From: Congeria kusceri
Taxonomy: Eukaryota; Mollusca; Bivalvia; Myida; Dreissenidae
Length of the DNA: 64,000 nt
Assembly: GCA_027627225.1 (NCBI GenBank)
Contig: CM051033.1
Span: 10,340,558-10,404,557 of the forward strand
Reading direction: 5' to 3'
Under the pieces are notes generated by a model that did no database searches, was not told the origin of the DNA, and saw only the letters and a program-made list of their open reading frames with translations. Positions 48,380 through 62,070 of this stretch are shown here, piece by piece (within the stretch, counting starts at the first letter, position 1; the number at the start of each line of letters is the position of its first letter). The position numbers were made by a program, and so were the translations under genes.

Positions 48380-49600
48380 TCTAACACTAAAGAAGTAAAA
48401 CATTTTACTTTTTTGAATATGATTTTCTAAACGGCCAGTGTTTTTTTTTGTTATGCTAAAACGTATTGAAAGGATTCACACCGTTTTTAGATTTATATAA
48501 ATAACATACCCAGCATCGCCGGTTGTTTCACAACTGCCTTGGAGCATTGGTATTAAACTACATTTTAAAAAACCACTCTTTCAATTGATTAAAACTATTA
48601 AACGATGTTGTTGTGTCTGTTTGTTTAACAGGATAAATACATTTCTATAATCACTTTCTGTTAATGCGCTGTTAATTATTTGACATTCATCCTGTTTTAT
48701 CTTTCCACCAAAACAACATTTAAAGAAAATCGAATAATAAATGTTTCATATAATTTTAATTCATTTAATGTGTTGTTTGTTCATCCCTCTTAAACGACCA
48801 TATAATATTAGATTATCTTATTTTATTGCATCGATTTCATTACAGTGAACATATTTATATTAATACATTTATATTAGATTTTTAATCTAGAATATTTCGC
48901 TAATTCGAAATGTGCCATCAAACAAGCGTAGACTAAACTACCTTACTAAATTGTTTAACAAAATTAACGGAGGGTTAGAAGACGTCATATAGATTAATAT
49001 TGTTTCTATACGTTTCTTAAACATGTTTAATGGAAAACTTCTTCGTTGTACATGCAAAGCGATAAAGTATTCTATGTTTGATCAACTTATGTTTATTTTG
49101 AAGGCGTAATTTTGCGTGACAGATGAAAGTACCACAAAACATACAACATATTAACAGGCAGACAAATCGTGCGATAAATTTCAATTACTTGCGGTTCTAA
49201 AAGCATTTGTATGTTTGCTGATCCCGCGATGCATGTTCGTGTTTTAGTTTTCACTGTCTGATACGGTCTGACACAGATAACTGGCCAGTTCAAGTTTGTT
49301 GGGTCAATCAAATTTTGAACAGAACATACACAATCTGCGTAGGCCTAAAATCGTTCATATAAGCTAAAATAATTGCGCATAATTGTCTTGAAATTGTTTC
49401 GCTCATTATTTATATCGGTCATTTCATGTGGGCTACCTGGTCTACAAGTATAACACTCAACACTATTGATACGCGGCAACATAACGATGCACTGTATTTC
49501 TTTTTGTTGGTATATTTGAGAATTGTATATTATATACTTTGTAAATGTCATTAACCCTTAAGTGGCAATGCAATTCCATTTAAGCCTGGCGGTGCAACTG
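48380..49600. other. No supported gene
   Basis: AT-rich with no recognisable exon or repeat; short frames only. Confidence 0.35.
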
Positions 49601-49795
49601 TACTACATAACATTGCCATTTTCTAATATTTTGATTGCTAAATTACTCATAACTTCTTGATAGCTAGTCCGTTTCTTGGGTAGAACCAGTACTTGATGTA
49701 TTTTAGAGGAAGATCATTCGAACACTCCCCGTGTTGGTATCGAACTCACGACATCCCGATCGCACACCATATCCATTACACCACTGCAACCTCTT
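49600..49795 (-). mobile_element. tRNA-derived SINE, minus strand
   Basis: On the minus strand TGGTGTAATGGATATGG matches a pol III A box, and GAGTTCGATACC, about 35 bases on, matches a B box; a SINE-like body continues to about 49600 (AGTACTGGTTCTACCCAAGA). The head looks like a tRNA without a complete acceptor stem. The 3' end is not sharply defined. Confidence 0.6.
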
Positions 49796-52700
49796 CAAAT
49801 GCAAGATTTAATCTCTTTAGATATGGTCAATATTGCAAAACTACATGGGGAAAACCTGCACTTGACTTGAATATACATCTTAAATACACATGCCTGATCC
49901 CAATTTAAACAAAATCAATTTTAGAGGCAATCACTATTGAAATAAAATCATACAATGTAAACAATAATTAAACTGTCCATTCTTAGAGGCTGGATATGCA
50001 TCTAATAATGAAATTGTGTGGGCTCAGTTTATTTATAATCTGTAGGTTAGTTCTACACATTTTACATGTTTGTGAGCACGGATGAATTAAACTGATAAGT
50101 GAATTACACCGAATGTAATCGTGTTAGAGGCTTGTTAATATAACAAATGTGATTTCTTCCGCTGAATATGTTAGACTGTTTGTTTGGCAATGTTGTATTT
50201 CAGTATTATAGTAGTGTTAGGTAACTGTACTGTACTTAATCGACATACTATGTCGATACAATAAGTGACTAAAATGAAGTTAAACTTATTTGCGTCTTTA
50301 TGACCGAGTGGATTGTTATATAGTAAATGTATGCAAAACGAGAATAACTTGCATATTCCATAATAATTAATCATTGAATGTATATATCATTTGCCTCAAA
50401 ATAGTCTAATATATTATGTCAGTGTAAACAACATCAACATTTAGTTGTGTATATTTTGAAAGGCAATATTTCCCAGTACGTTTTCCTTCAAATGATGTCA
50501 ATGATACACGCACCACGTATTTTTGTTACACACAATTCACTGAATAAACTAAACAATCAAGTTTACAATTTAATGTTAAAACAAGAATGGACATTTTTTG
50601 TTAAATTAGTCTTTAATTCATGCATATGTAAAATAGATATAATACGAGTCTATAACGAATCAGTCTATTTAAAACACAGTGACACGTTTTTATTTGATTT
50701 AATAAATTTGCAACACACCGGTCTTTAAGTATAGGTGAATATGTGTTAACTTTAACTCACTTAAATGACGCAGGAGGTATGACGGAAAAAACAACACATT
50801 TTACACAATGTTATATTTTTTAAAAGATATTTTTCTTTTCTCATTTTTAATAACTGTATTACGTACCATGACATTTACGTCTTGGAATTTTAACAACCCC
50901 ATATATTTAACGACTGCTGTGCATACCATATGGATTACCTTTGATAATTCTAATAAGCTGAAATGTGCCTGCCAACACATTTAAATTACACCGCAGAGTA
51001 AACTAATCAATAAAAGTGCTCTTTTAATTATGTTTACGTTGGTTTTCAAAATCTAAAACAAAATTGAAGATTTTTGCTAATATTACGAATAATAATGTTC
51101 ACGATTAAGAAAGAATGTGCAAATCTCCAAAATATTTTAATAAGCAAATATGAACACAACGTTGTTAAGCCATTATGAAAGAGTGTTTCCAGGCCAAGGT
51201 AGATATGACATATGGACATATGTTTTATGGTCCTTTTAAACTTTCATTCAGTTGAACGCCAATACAAGTTAACTGTTATTTTTGATTGATTTATTATAAA
51301 CAGTTTGTTGTGGATGATCATTGCGATTCACGTACATATATCGGTGTGTATGCATAGTAATGTACTTTAAATATCACAATCAATATATAAAGAACACTTT
51401 TAAATGACCATACCTTCTTATCGGTGATTTTTTATAAATGTCAACAAAGCAACAATAGCATAAATTTAATAGTAATATTGATTACTACAGATATTGCTAC
51501 ACATAGGTCGCATCATATCAGTACTTTCCTCAGACGAATTGTTGTAAATTACCTGTATCATGCTTAGCGTGCTATACTAAAGTACTGTGGAATATGGTCA
51601 TGTGCCCTAGTTATCGATGCTAGATTTACCAACAGCAAACAACGTTCAATGACTATTTTAAAATTTGGGAAGTTTTTGAAACTATTTTACGTATTCCGAA
51701 CAATCCAAAATGACAGGATAATTTTGAATAAAAAACCAATGGCTACTAAGTGTTATTTTCTTACAGCCAACATATCTGATAATAAAGCACACACGTAACA
51801 GTAATTTAAACTTTAACACGAGTCTGATTCGAAGCAAAGACGGATCGTCTTCATGAAAAATATACGCGGTCGCTTTTCTAAACATACATAAGTCGTATAC
51901 AAAAGCCTAACATACTTACTAGAATTAATGCAAAATTATTAAGTAATTGGTATTTTAGAGTATTTAAGTATTAGTGATTTTACAAAAAATGTGAATAGTT
52001 AACCCGTACTAGAACACTTCTTCCACAGTTGCACTTTTCCTAATATACAGCTATTTGTATAGGATTGATTTCCTCAAAATGTCATTAAGTTTATTACAAA
52101 TACCCACGTTGAATGTCAAACGCCGCAAGACTGTGAAGTTCGGCATACAAAACGTTCACCCCCGGTACGTCGGTAAACCAATTTGCAGATGATTAATCAA
52201 ATTTCAGAGAAAACATGTCAGACAAATTACTTATTACAGAAATATATTTACAAATACTCATATCTTTAAGGTAAGTTTCAACATTTAAACCATCGCACAA
52301 GATACACTGATATTTTGTACGTATAATTCGCTCTTACAAACGATTCCCAATGGCAATTATTTGGCCAAATAAGTATGAATTTGGTTAAGAATGTAAAAAA
52401 ATCAGTAAAGTTGGCAATATTTTATGTAAGAAAGTACTGATCAATTAATGATTTGCAATTATTAATGTACGACCTTACGTTTCCGCCATTCTTCTTTGTA
52501 TATCTGCTTCATGTGTTGTTTAAATGCAACAAATGCGCGTTATATTGATATTTTCGTGGGACAATATACTGTAAAATTGATAAAGCCCTAACTTATTGGT
52601 GATAAAGTCCAAACTATTTTATAAAACTGAATGGATAATAACCAAACTTGTACAAGAGTGCTTTATGTTAATGCTAGAAATGTATGCATTTAAACCATTT

Positions 52701-52852
52701 TTAGCGAGATTTTAACACTGTTGCCACAAAAGTTCACTAAAGCATTGTGCAACAATTTTATGAAATTTTAACGTTATTGTTAAGGTTCTTATCACATTGA
52801 TACTTTACTGCTGGGGAATTATTCAAAGGGACTGCCAATATAGAAACTGAAA
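49796..52852. other. Gene-poor stretch
   Basis: About 3 kb of AT-rich sequence. The frames at 50447-50728 and 51682-51885 show no known motif, and no repeat is obvious. Confidence 0.35.
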
Positions 52853-53870
52853 AAGTGCGGGACCAGATTTGATCTTAAATGAATTTATAATAAATGGCAG
52901 AGATGAACTTCCTCCGTATTTGCTTAACTTGTTTAAAAAAATATTATGTCTTGGATATTTCCAGAAAAATGGACCAAATGTTTTATTGTACCTATACCTA
53001 AAAAAGGAGATTTAAATGACAAATAATGTTAGAGTGATAACTATGTTAAGTGTCATAGGTAAAGTGTTCACAAATTTGATTAAAAGTAGGCAAACTGGGC
53101 TGAAAGTACCATGTTTTGCTGGAAGCAAAAGCTGAATGTCGAGCGAAAATGGGAACAGCAGATCACGTATTTGCCGTTCATCGTCCGCATACATGTGTAG
53201 GAAGCTATTTAGCATGCCTATATCAATACCGCTAGCATCTTTTGAGTACAATATATCCTCCATGTCATTAATATACAAAGAAAAAAGAATCGGGAACAAA
53301 ACACTCGCCTTGTCTTAAACCTAAATGACTCTCAAATGCAGTTCCGATATCATTATGATGTCTGACATTTGTACATGGCGCTTTATGATAAATTCATTGC
53401 TTTTATAGCTGTAAAACGTGGTCCTCGAATACCGAGTCTGCATATTCTGTACCAAGGATATCCCTTACAATGTAATCAAATGCCTTTGTAATGTCGATAA
53501 AACAACAATAACATTGCTTATTTTAATAAAAAATATGTTATTAAATGGTCAAGGACAAATAGGTGTCAAAATCAGCACACATAATGACTTTACATTATCG
53601 GAGACAGGGATACTTGACTATGAGTAAATGAATATAATAAAGTACTAGTTTAAGGTGATCTGTGCTCCAGAACATAAATTCATTAAAATGATATATAAAA
53701 TTATGCTAGACGATATTGAAAGTAATCCTTTATACATGTTATACTTTGTCAATACAACATTAGACTCGTATTTTCGAGCTTATCGTACATGCAATTATAG
53801 AATCGCCTTTTTTTGTCAACGTGATCGACAGATTACAGCCAACCGATTAAAACCGATGTTTTATATCTGA
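52853..53870 (+). mobile_element. Degenerate LINE relic with an internal inversion
   Basis: Plus-strand pieces read as reverse transcriptase fingers: IVPIPKKGDLND, then LSVIGKVFTNLIKS, then GTADHVFAVH (ending about 53182). The palm follows on the opposite strand. Read on the minus strand from about 53515, it gives CCFIDITKAFD, LGLRQGE, LFSLYINDMEDIL and YADD, ending exactly where the plus piece stops. A plus-strand FIKMIYKIMLDDIE piece (53680-53720) resembles the distal part of such ORFs. Frameshifts and stops are numerous. It is a different family from the element at 21610. The clade is not determined. Confidence 0.65.
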
Positions 53871-53979
53871 CATTGAACAAACAAACTGTCATTATAAATA
53901 TAATACTATTAATATAATAACTCAATAAAAGAGACTTGACAATGTGGTAAAGGTTATTTTTGGAGTACATTTATTTGCC

Positions 53980-54002
53980 ATGTCAATATAGGAATAATGA
54001 AA
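53980..54002 (+). mobile_element. Solo end of the 48119 MITE family
   Basis: TATAGGAATAATGAAACTCC matches the terminal repeat of the element at 48119. No partner end is seen nearby. Confidence 0.5.
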
Positions 54003-55874
54003 CTCCTAAATATTTTTTATACCAAAACATCTATACAAGTTTTATAGCAAAAATTTATCATTATAATCATTCCGTTTAGAAACGTTATTACGTATGTTTT
54101 TATTTCTTATTTTTGGAATGAAGCGGGTTAAAGGGAAACACATACTGTTTAATTATTTTTAGCTGAAACACGAAGTTATAATCTAAAACGCAACTGTCCA
54201 ATATTTTCTTTGAAACAGTATATACTAGGGATAATGGAATTTAAACATTTAAAAGGCAAGACAGATAAATCGCTGTGTAGTTTATAGAACAATATAACAA
54301 ACATGTTTATTTCGAATCGGTTTAAAAACTACATATAATCCACATGAAGATGTACAAGAACAATCTATATCATAGCGTGCGTATTCATATAAACTATGCC
54401 TTTGCCTTGAAGGGCGTTGCCGTAGTATGACTGTGAATATAAACGTCCACTTATTTTCATAACAAAACCTTTCTGAAACTAGCAACTTGTTCCGTGGAAA
54501 TTATATTTAAAAAATTGATTGGCAAGACTTGTCATGCGGTCCGAAAATGACGTTATCACTTACGGATCTAGACATTAATTAACCGTATTATGGTCAACAA
54601 TCTTGTGTCGTTTTATGCGTAATTGCAGACATTAGTATTGTCGTTTCTTATTTGTAAAATGAACATAGCGGCAGTATTGGTAAATATTTTGTTAAAGCGT
54701 TGTATACATGTATTCTAGTTTTCAGAACATGACTTAGTACATGTATTTGCTAAATGATCCAAAAAATGCAAACTGGAACGAATTTAATACTTTTACAATA
54801 GGATTTCAACGCACATAAATATGCTGTGCCCATTAAAGAAAGGCCATGACCATGAATTGACAATGATTATGATTACTCGCTTTTTAATTCGTGCTCTAAA
54901 GTAACAATCAGTGAATATGTTCCAAATAAAACAGTTTTTAACAGAAATACACTACTATGAATAATACTTTTCAAAAGAGTCTAAATGCATTAAATTAAAA
55001 AAAGACCTACATATCTGCAACCTTATGTAACCTTTTTATGGTACGAACATGGAAGATATTGCTGAGAATGGCTAATGTACCAGGAATCATAAACTGTGTA
55101 AACAAAACTCAGAAAAAAGTTCCTTGCTACTGCATTGCACGACTGTGAACATAAAAATGCAATGAAATCTCAGATTTACTGGATCGGAAATTGCGCTAAC
55201 ATTGGAATCTAAATTTATTCGTGCTACAGAAGCATTTGCGATAGTCAGCAATAGTTGTAGAAAATCACAACAATTTGTCAAATGTAAATTATTTTAATAT
55301 CAGCGTCTTTGAGGTAATCAACCATTAAATAGGCGTGCTATCGCCGCTTGTCCACTCAAAATGAAGTGAACTTTTTATGTGTGAAACGGACATTGATTTG
55401 GATAAATTTTTTTATATGGAAAGGCATATGAACACATTCCGGTAGGATACATAAGCAATGCCCGGCATGTACATGGCGCTTTATGATGATAAAAATATCG
55501 GAATAATAGGCAACCGATTTAAAAATCATTCACATAAATGCATTCAAAAAATAGCAGAATTTACTTATATCGTTATGAAACGGGGTATTTGCAATCATCC
55601 CAATATTTAAAGATTAAGGTTTAACATGTAAATGTATTTGCATAAGTATACACCTTCTTAAATTCCGTCATGTTGACTCAACATGGACGAAATTGGTATC
55701 CAACATCAAAGTGAATATAGTCTTAGCATCCAACCTGGAATGTGTTCTACGATAAGTATGGACGTATATTTGTATAAGCCATATTCACCAAATATTTAAC
55801 TCAATGTTGATACCAATCAAACATGCATGTGTTACCCGCTGCCCTGCTTTAACCGTCATGTGCGATCAATTATA
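54003..55874. other. No supported gene
   Basis: AT-rich; nothing recognised. Confidence 0.35.
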
Positions 55875-56126
55875 TTTTTACATGCATTAGCGCAACTGTT
55901 ACAAACTGATATTTATTACCAATGTACGACACATCCAAAAAGCCTATATCATTCCATGTTAGTCTTAGCAACTGACAAGACGTTATAAACAAAATGCCTA
56001 TTTTTACATGCATTAGCGCAACTGTTACAAACTGATATTTATTACCAATGTACGACACATCCAAAAAGCCTATATCATTCCATGTTAGTCTTAGCAACTG
56101 ACAAGACGTAATAAACAAATGCCTTT
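55875..56126 (+). repeat. 126-bp direct tandem duplication
   Basis: 55875-56000 is repeated at 56001-56126 almost base for base. The period is divisible by three, so the minus-strand open frame here shows a duplicated peptide that has no other support. Confidence 0.9.
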
Positions 56127-56504
56127 TGAATGACAATTCTTTACCGACCAATATTTATTTTACAAATAATTGGCCATCCTATGACTATCGGGGATCGTCA
56201 ATTTTTTCGTAGAATATACATACATGTTTTGAAACAATATAAAAAAGAATAAAACACTATTCAATCATACTGTTAACAGCATACTCTTAAATAACATAAT
56301 ATAGATCATGCACTTCAGACCAAACAATATGAATGAGTACTGAGGTAATTACAATGTAGATGTCATTCCTGCCATGATAGTTGACAATATAAAAAACAAC
56401 AAAACTGTTTCCGATGATATTGTAAAGGTCTTCTCTTCAATTTCTACACCAATTATGCTACTTCCAAAAATGCGCTACCATCCTGTTTAATTGTAGCCCG
56501 AGAT

Positions 56505-57125
56505 CATTGATCGATGATAAGAGATCTAACAAAGAACTTTACTGACCAGAAAGCGGAAAATCCTGCTGCTTGTTCGGTTGTGAAACTACTTGATTACCGT
56601 CATATCGTATGGCAATATAAAGACTTACCTCGTTACTTGACTGACTTTATTCGTTTACTCAGCAGATTTTGATAGGAAACTATCTTGGGCATACATATGA
56701 CGTCCCACCTCCCACGGCACTACTCTGAACATAACTCCAACAGGAATACACGGAACTAAATAACGTGCATTGATACGTATTATGTATTTTCAAAAGTATG
56801 AAATCATTTCATGCGCAAACAATAACATTTGACAAACATAAACACTATCACAGATCAATGATAAGAGATCTTTAAAAGTACTTAACTAACCAGAAAGTGG
56901 AAAATCCTGCTGCTTGTTCAGTCATGAAATTAATTTAATACCGTTTTATCTGATGGCAATATAAACACTTCGCTCGTTACTTGTCTGTCTTCATTAGTTT
57001 ACTCAGCAGAGCTTGATGGGCAATTGTCTTGGGAAATTATACGTCCCGCCTCCCACGACACCACAACACATCTTCATCAGGAACACACTGGATAACATAA
57101 TGTTTTGATATGTATTTTCAATATA
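56505..57125 (+). repeat. Diverged tandem duplication, period about 345
   Basis: 56505-56805 and 56853-57125 share AATCCTGCTGCTTGTTC, TGGCAATATAAA, TTTACTCAGCAGA and CCTCCCACG in order. The second copy runs directly up to the candidate start codon at 57171, so it may be upstream control sequence. Confidence 0.75.
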
Positions 57126-57170
57126 GCGTGTTAAAAGTCGGTTAAAGTGCAAGAGAGAACTGTTATAAAC

Positions 57171-57188
57171 ATGGACGAATCGACACAG
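57171..57188 (+). CDS. Candidate first coding exon
   Basis: AAACATGG gives a good start context; six codons (MDESTQ) end at CAG|GTAAAT, a good donor. Joined to the candidate exon at 58166 it stays in frame. The evidence is only the pairing of signals. Confidence 0.2.
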
Positions 57189-58165
57189 GTAAATTAGACA
57201 GTTACTAAATACATACGATTGCAGCGTGGTTTTAAATAGAAAATCACGATTCCTCCTATTTTCAGTAATTGGTTGATCCCATCAGTATCAACATAATTTA
57301 AACCGACTATACATGATCATCTCATCAGACAAAAATAAACATAATTATAACATAATTAAATATCAACTACTATCATTCCTACCATCAAAGTTGAATCAAC
57401 GCATGGCTATTAGTTATTTATATGTTCCACGTGTGAAGGCCGACTCCTTGTGCTTATTTACGTTGCTGATAACAGCGATAGTGAAGATACAAGAAAATAA
57501 GCATTTGATAACCTAAATTTGTTGGCCTTATTTCGAATATTTTGTGTCCATGTCTTGTTCCTACTTGATCAGGCAATATTTCCGGCTTCGTAGATACAGT
57601 ATCCTTAACGTTTAACACCTTATGCAAAATTCGATAGCTTCGGAAAGTTTATTAAAGGAATAAATACATTCCTAAATTGGCAGTTTTATACATGTGCATG
57701 CAGTTTTGACTATAACATTCTCCAAAATTGCTCACAAGAAACATGTTCTATTTGTACATATTTATGTTGCAAGGTAATTATGTGTTTACTTTTTACACTA
57801 GTACAATAGATAATATACTATATAGTGAAAACGTATCCAAACACTTTACGATAACTATAACTAAACTGTTTGTAAAAACTGTATTAGTTGCATTGTAATT
57901 ATGATTTTATAAAAGTACATCTTTGTGAATGTTTTTGGCTGTAAATGTTTGGTTATAACTTGTTTTCTGTGTCAAAACTAGTCAATTTCAGAATAAGCAA
58001 GCACGGCAGTCAGTATGCGTCTGTTACAAATGATCTTGCAGTACTTAGATACAGACATACTAAGAAATGAAGGCCATTCCAATTTGTCATCTGATCTTAT
58101 TCTCAGTGTATAATTTTACAACTTGTTTGGTACATATTTCGCCTTGTTTCTCATTGTTTTTGTAG

Positions 58166-58220
58166 GAAACGCTTCGAGGTTTAACGGTGTCTTACATGCG
58201 ATGAGGATATTTTAAATAAA
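58166..58220 (+). CDS. Candidate last exon with poly(A) signal
   Basis: A strong acceptor (TTTCTCATTGTTTTTGTAG) precedes GAAACGCTTCG. In phase with the candidate exon at 57171 it gives 12 more codons to TGA 58202-58204; AATAAA follows at 58215-58220. The predicted product is only 18 residues. The acceptor and poly(A) signal could instead end a longer or non-coding transcript. Confidence 0.25.
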
Positions 58221-58290
58221 CTTCCTGAATATGTGCTAAGAATGTTCTACACATACATAATTTAAACTGGCACGCATATATATATATATT

Positions 58291-58496
58291 GCGGGCGTGT
58301 TGCGGGAAAACCGGACGTATGCATATGCGAAAAGTGTCGACCCGGATCAGTATGTCCAGGCTAATCCGGGACGTCACTTGCCGCCCAACAGTGGATTTAG
58401 CGTTAGAAGATACTTCGTTGAAACAGGAAATACAATAAAAGCGGAAAGTATCGTCCCGGATCATCCTGTGCGGACTGCGGACTTTCTCGCAACACG
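58291..58496. mobile_element. MITE, GTCCCGGATTAGCCTGTGCA family, copy 2
   Basis: Left end GCGGGCGTGTTGCGGGAAAA, inner GGCTAATCCGGGACGTCACT, a second inverted GTCCCGGATCATCCTGTGCG block and right end CGCAACACGAC. An (AT)n tract touches its left end. Open frames over it are shadows. Confidence 0.75.
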
Positions 58497-61494
58497 ACTC
58501 ATAAAGATTCGTATTTGCATTGTTCAACATGTATCAAATATCGTTAACTAACACTACAATTAGAAAAAATTGGTATTGTTAGTTGTAATAGAAGAGTAAT
58601 TAGATTATTATATACAAAGTCTAGTTATATTCATATAATTGTGTATCTGAAATTCATCGTTATTAACCACAGTCCCAAAAAATTATTATAGCTATAAAGA
58701 AAAAAAAAAGGCCTTGTTTGATGTGTATATTGTGTTTAGTGACAGCAAATAGTGGAGACAATCGGCCTTGGAAATAAATCGGCATTCAGTAGTTACTAGA
58801 TGAATGATACCAGTAATAGACAAAACTAAAGGCGGCAAAACAGACGATTTAACACAGTTTTGTAGTGAAATGGTACAAATATAGTACGGACGGTAAGGAC
58901 CTATAAACACAAATAATATATAGTATTATACTCAAATAGTCAGTACAAGTAATATCGCCAAAGGACAACTAAACGTACCCTTTACATTTCGCTGACAAAC
59001 TATTTAAGCATAGTTACTGCTCCAGTTTTTCATAGGAAAAACACCACATGTATCAATATTGCAATGTTTCAATAATAATACATGTATGTTTTTCTATCTC
59101 AGTATACATATAGTTGATTAGTAAAACGTTGTATTAATTGTATTCTGCCTATTACCGTGTTAGCTATTTGTTTTTTAGTTTGTGTGATAAGCATATTTAA
59201 ATCGTTCAGTGGAACCGAAAATTGCATGCGTTGGAATAACACAGATGGAGGAAGATATTAATGTGATTGTCGACAAGGACAATACAAATAAATATAGATG
59301 AGTTATAATAATAGACTGGATATTGGATCTTCCATCTTCATGTACTAATTGTATTAACAACGCGGATGAATTGACTGAGGTGAATAATTTAGTACACGCA
59401 CTTTGCATACATCATATTCGGATTGGGATTTCTGTGTTACATGTATCACAAGTTCATTAACTAACGGTTTGTTACTACTTTTACAGACATAAAGAATAGT
59501 GTAGACCATGGCGGATATCGTTCAATATAATGTTGCGTAAAAATTTTTAACACTATCAAAACAAGATACAGAATGAAATGTGAAAACAATAATATTTTTT
59601 CTTTGTAAATTGCAATATTGAAAATTGTTTTACCACTTGAACACAAAATTCGGTATAAACAAAGTTTACGGTTCATGTCTATGTATGTTGTAATCCTGAA
59701 AATAGAAGCCATGGTTTCACTTCTTTGAGGAACAGCATTATATTGACATATAAGGCTGCCTTCACAAAATAAAAGTACAACAGTTAATCATAAAATGTAC
59801 ATACTTATATAGTAAATAAAGAAAAATAACGACAAAAGCATTGGTTTTGCTGTTGTTGACTTGTTCTCTTTAGACATAAATGTTGATCAAGTATTATTTA
59901 CCAGCCAATAACGTAACCCATTTATTGATAAAAAGTTATCCCATGTACATGTATAGCACAATGACAGCTACAGGTAGCTATGTTTGAGAGCATAAGTTTC
60001 TGCAAACTTTACGATTGTTTCCACACGTTGCATCCATTTAGAAGTGAATGACAATACAGGTTAGTAAACAATTGTCTTACTAAATATATAAATCTGCCCA
60101 GCATTTTCTAATATTTTGGAGAAGACAATACTTGTATGACAATGCTTCTTACACAATTCTCAATAAAAGGATCATTGTAAAGCTATGCTGGCGGGAAAGC
60201 CAGCAAAAACATCATTAAATGCTAAAGGATTATTATTCTGTGACGTAATTAAATGTGTTGGCATAGGAATATAAATTCGTAATGAAATTCAACGAAATAC
60301 ACACGTTGAGTTGTAGAACAGGCTACTGCATATCTATACACGTCATTCTAGCGTATCTCACTAATACTAATCCACAATTATATTTATTTAATAAAAAATA
60401 GTAATTTATAATTGGTAAACACTCGCAAAAGTGAAAATGAATCTCGAACGATTAACAAACACATTATTTGAATACAAACTATAGGAATTTCATCCTCGCT
60501 AATGACTGCATAATTCCACATGTATCAAGGCGCAATCTTACTTTTAAAAAGTGCAAGTGTTTCACAATCACAAAGTCTCCGATGAATAGTAACCGTAGAT
60601 AAAACAGACAAACCTTTTATTTACAACATATAAGTGTTTCACCAACGCAAACTTATTTATGTATACATATCTATAAAACAGGCAAATAATTTCTTTCCAC
60701 AACATAATTGTTTCACCGTCGCAAAATTACAACTTAACACATGTTGATAAAACAACTGCTCTATTTACAAAACAATCAAATCATGTTTCAATTGCATCAC
60801 TAATTAGACATTTATCCACATCTGTTACATACATTTTATAGTTGACGCATCATTTATTCCAATATTATACCAAACATCATTACACTACATTGGTATTAAA
60901 TATCAGTGCAATTTGATTCATTGGAAAATAATGTACGTTTCTATGAATAACAAATATTATTATAGACGACACATTACTATATCAAAACGAAACTACAATA
61001 CACATGCAATAATTACATGCATCATTTAGGCGCGCTTTGAAGTAACTAATGAATACGTCTGCTATAGCTTACATATAAATCGGTATTTTGCTGGCAATCA
61101 CATGCTGAAGAAACTTTATGTTAACCAAGTTTCAGCACCACTGTGACAATAAATTGTGTGCAAAAAGAGTTAGTGTGCCAGAAACAATAACAGATAGCAC
61201 GATACAGTGAATGATTGGTTCTACTTATTTCAATGTAACAAGCGTGCACTTATGGTCAGAAATGTTTTGATTTGTAAAATATGATTTCAAATAAATTATA
61301 ATACATCTGAAACTAGATTATTTTAGTACCTGTATCATGTGTATTTTCTTCATTAAACTGAAGTGCTCGATGTAATTTAAGAAGCAAACACAAACGTAAA
61401 TATTTGATAAAACAACAACAACCATTATAAGCAGCATATTCTTGTCGATACAATTATTGAAATATTGGTTTCTTGATTACCTCTTTTATCAATG

Positions 61495-61497
<3 letters not shown>
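58497..61497. other. Gene-poor stretch
   Basis: Three kilobases of AT-rich sequence without a supported gene or repeat. Confidence 0.35.

Positions 61498-61549
<52 letters not shown>
61498..61549. repeat. (AT)n microsatellite
   Basis: About 25 uninterrupted AT dinucleotides. Confidence 0.95.
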
Positions 61550-61551
<2 letters not shown>

Positions 61552-62070
61552 AAGGAGCATTTAAGAATTATTCTACACATGAAAACGTTGTTTAGTTGCA
61601 ATTATTCGGAAATTCTAATCTAATAGATAGGTTATTTCTGGATGCGACCATTGAAACGGGAATCGCACGTATTGTTGTAAATTTCCATTATTACTTTCCA
61701 AGCAGAATTTATAGTATTCCCATTAGTAACTGCATAAGTCTCGATCAACATGATGTTGCACTGCAGCTAAAAAAAAAAATTGTTTCGCACATGTCAGATT
61801 ATTTTGCAGAAGTCTCCAATATGTACTAGCATCCTATAACGCAATTATCTTGAGTATAATTTACTTGCCTTTTCCATCCATCAACATCTCGTATGCTGCA
61901 GAATGCTCAGTAATGAATTATTTGCAAACAAAACTCGCAATCTACGTTGCATTCCTCGAACTATAGAATGCCTAACATATTGACTATTTATTTATGGTTC
62001 TAGTTTTATTTATGTATGTATTATACTAGTATACGCATTTTTCAATGTTTTGTTTTTGTTGGATTTGTTT
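61550..62070. other. No supported gene
   Basis: The frame at 61596-61829 (77 codons) has no recognisable content. Confidence 0.3.

Noticed and set aside
52853..53515. Twin-priming (5' inversion) explanation for the flipped LINE segment
   Set aside because: The upstream part is in sense and the downstream palm is flipped, with sense sequence after it, which is the wrong order for twin priming.
58192..58551. Long frames on both strands over the MITE
   Set aside because: Caused by the palindromic MITE; similar frames appear over the other copies.
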